DNA of 5,465 nucleotides from Actinomycetota bacterium (GTDB lineage Bacteria > Actinomycetota > Acidimicrobiia > Spongiisociales > UBA11373). The stretch lies in the NCBI GenBank assembly GCA_030688105.1, contig JAUYIV010000306.1, forward strand, positions 1 through 5,465. The letters are read 5' to 3'. The translations under genes and the position numbers were made by a program. This document shows positions 5,148 to 5,465 of this stretch, piece after piece (the stretch's first letter is position 1; each line of letters opens with the position of its first letter). The notes below the pieces were generated by a model. It searched no databases, was not told the DNA's origin, and saw only the letters and a program-made list of their open reading frames with translations.

Positions 5148-5465
5148 GTTCGGTCACGCATTCGTCCGTCAGGCAGCTTGCCGTTCCCGCTCCTCGAGTC
5201 GTCGCATCAGCTTGACCAGGTCCTCCCGGGTGAACTTCCACTCGAAGGGCTCGGCCAGCTCCTGGTAGCGATCCTGGAAGCCGAGGATGCGGGCCTCCAC
5301 CTCCTCGACGTTGCGGAAGTCGTTGGGGGTGAGGACCTTGCGTTGGAGGACGGAGAAGTAGATCTCCACCTGGTTGAGCCAGGAGCTGTGCACCGGCAGG
5401 TGGACCAATCGGGCATTCGGCCAGGCCTTCTTCATCCGCTCGACCGACGTCTGTCCCCGATGCGA
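5148..5465 (-). mobile_element. IS630-family insertion sequence, 3' end (continues beyond window)
   Basis: The transposase fragment at the right edge marks an IS630-type element. Its end near the tetR gene probably falls within 5143-5168, between the transposase stop and the tetR stop, where TTAAG could include the TA target duplication used by this family. The other terminal inverted repeat is outside the window, so the boundary is approximate. Confidence 0.6.
5169..5465 (-). CDS. IS630 family transposase, C-terminal part (N-terminus beyond window)
   Basis: The frame is open to the right edge and encodes the last 98 residues of a DDE transposase. SHRGQT at the start of the fragment corresponds to the region just after the second catalytic Asp (DN.SSHRG). 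HLPVHSSWLNQVEIYFSVLQRKVL contains the catalytic Glu in the WLNQVE motif that is characteristic of IS630/Tc1-like enzymes. The remainder (NVEEVEARILGFQDRYQELAEPFEWKFTREDLVKLM) is the usual tail of this group, ending at TGA 5169-5171. The first catalytic Asp and the N-terminal helix-turn-helix domain lie outside the window, so whether the enzyme is intact cannot be judged. An ATG at 5435 is internal, not the start. It is convergent with the TetR gene, with 21 bp between stop codons. Confidence 0.93.
   Translation of the reverse strand, partial: SHRGQTSVERMKKAWPNARLVHLPVHSSWLNQVEIYFSVLQRKVLTPNDFRNVEEVEARILGFQDRYQELAEPFEWKFTREDLVKLMRRLEERERQAA

Overview
The window looks like chromosomal DNA from a high-GC bacterium, most likely an Actinomycetota and plausibly an Acidimicrobiia-type environmental lineage. 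This is inference, from three things: the strong GC bias, which leaves very long spurious open frames antisense to real genes; an actinobacterial-style class III cyclase fused to a STAND ATPase; and two genes whose start codons sit 6-7 nt after a TAnnnT hexamer, as in leaderless transcripts. No rRNA, tRNA or CRISPR array was seen.

Layout from left to right. Positions 1-1747 (minus strand, running off the left edge) encode the first 582 residues of a large signalling protein: class III cyclase domain, STAND/NB-ARC ATPase, and the start of a probable TPR region. Upstream of it on the same strand (1840-2184) is a small AhpD-like carboxymuconolactone decarboxylase family protein. Across a 61-bp gap holding a near-palindromic candidate operator, a divergent M20 family amidohydrolase/peptidase of the AbgB/PM20D2 type runs rightward (2246-3403). 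It converges almost tail to tail, 11 bp apart, with a second class III cyclase on the minus strand (3415-4431). That cyclase carries four hydrophobic segments at its C-terminus and starts with TTG. Divergent from it is a TetR-family regulator (4539-5147), followed after 21 bp by the C-terminal part of an IS630-family transposase on the minus strand (5169 to the right edge).

Functionally this is a signalling and regulation neighbourhood (two nucleotide cyclase homologues of different architecture and a TetR repressor) around a small metabolic pair (M20 hydrolase and AhpD-like protein) that probably shares a control region. The substrates cannot be named from sequence.

Non-coding structure is more distinctive than the gene list. 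Two intergenic regions carry heptanucleotide tandem repeats (GGGAGGC at 1811-1834; TCTTGRN and its inverse at 3408-3459). The second provides the last codons of the membrane cyclase and can fold as a hairpin between the convergent genes. Both cyclase domains deviate at substrate-specifying or catalytic positions. I found no convincing evidence of an undescribed multi-gene defence or biosynthetic system; the findings are modest and testable.
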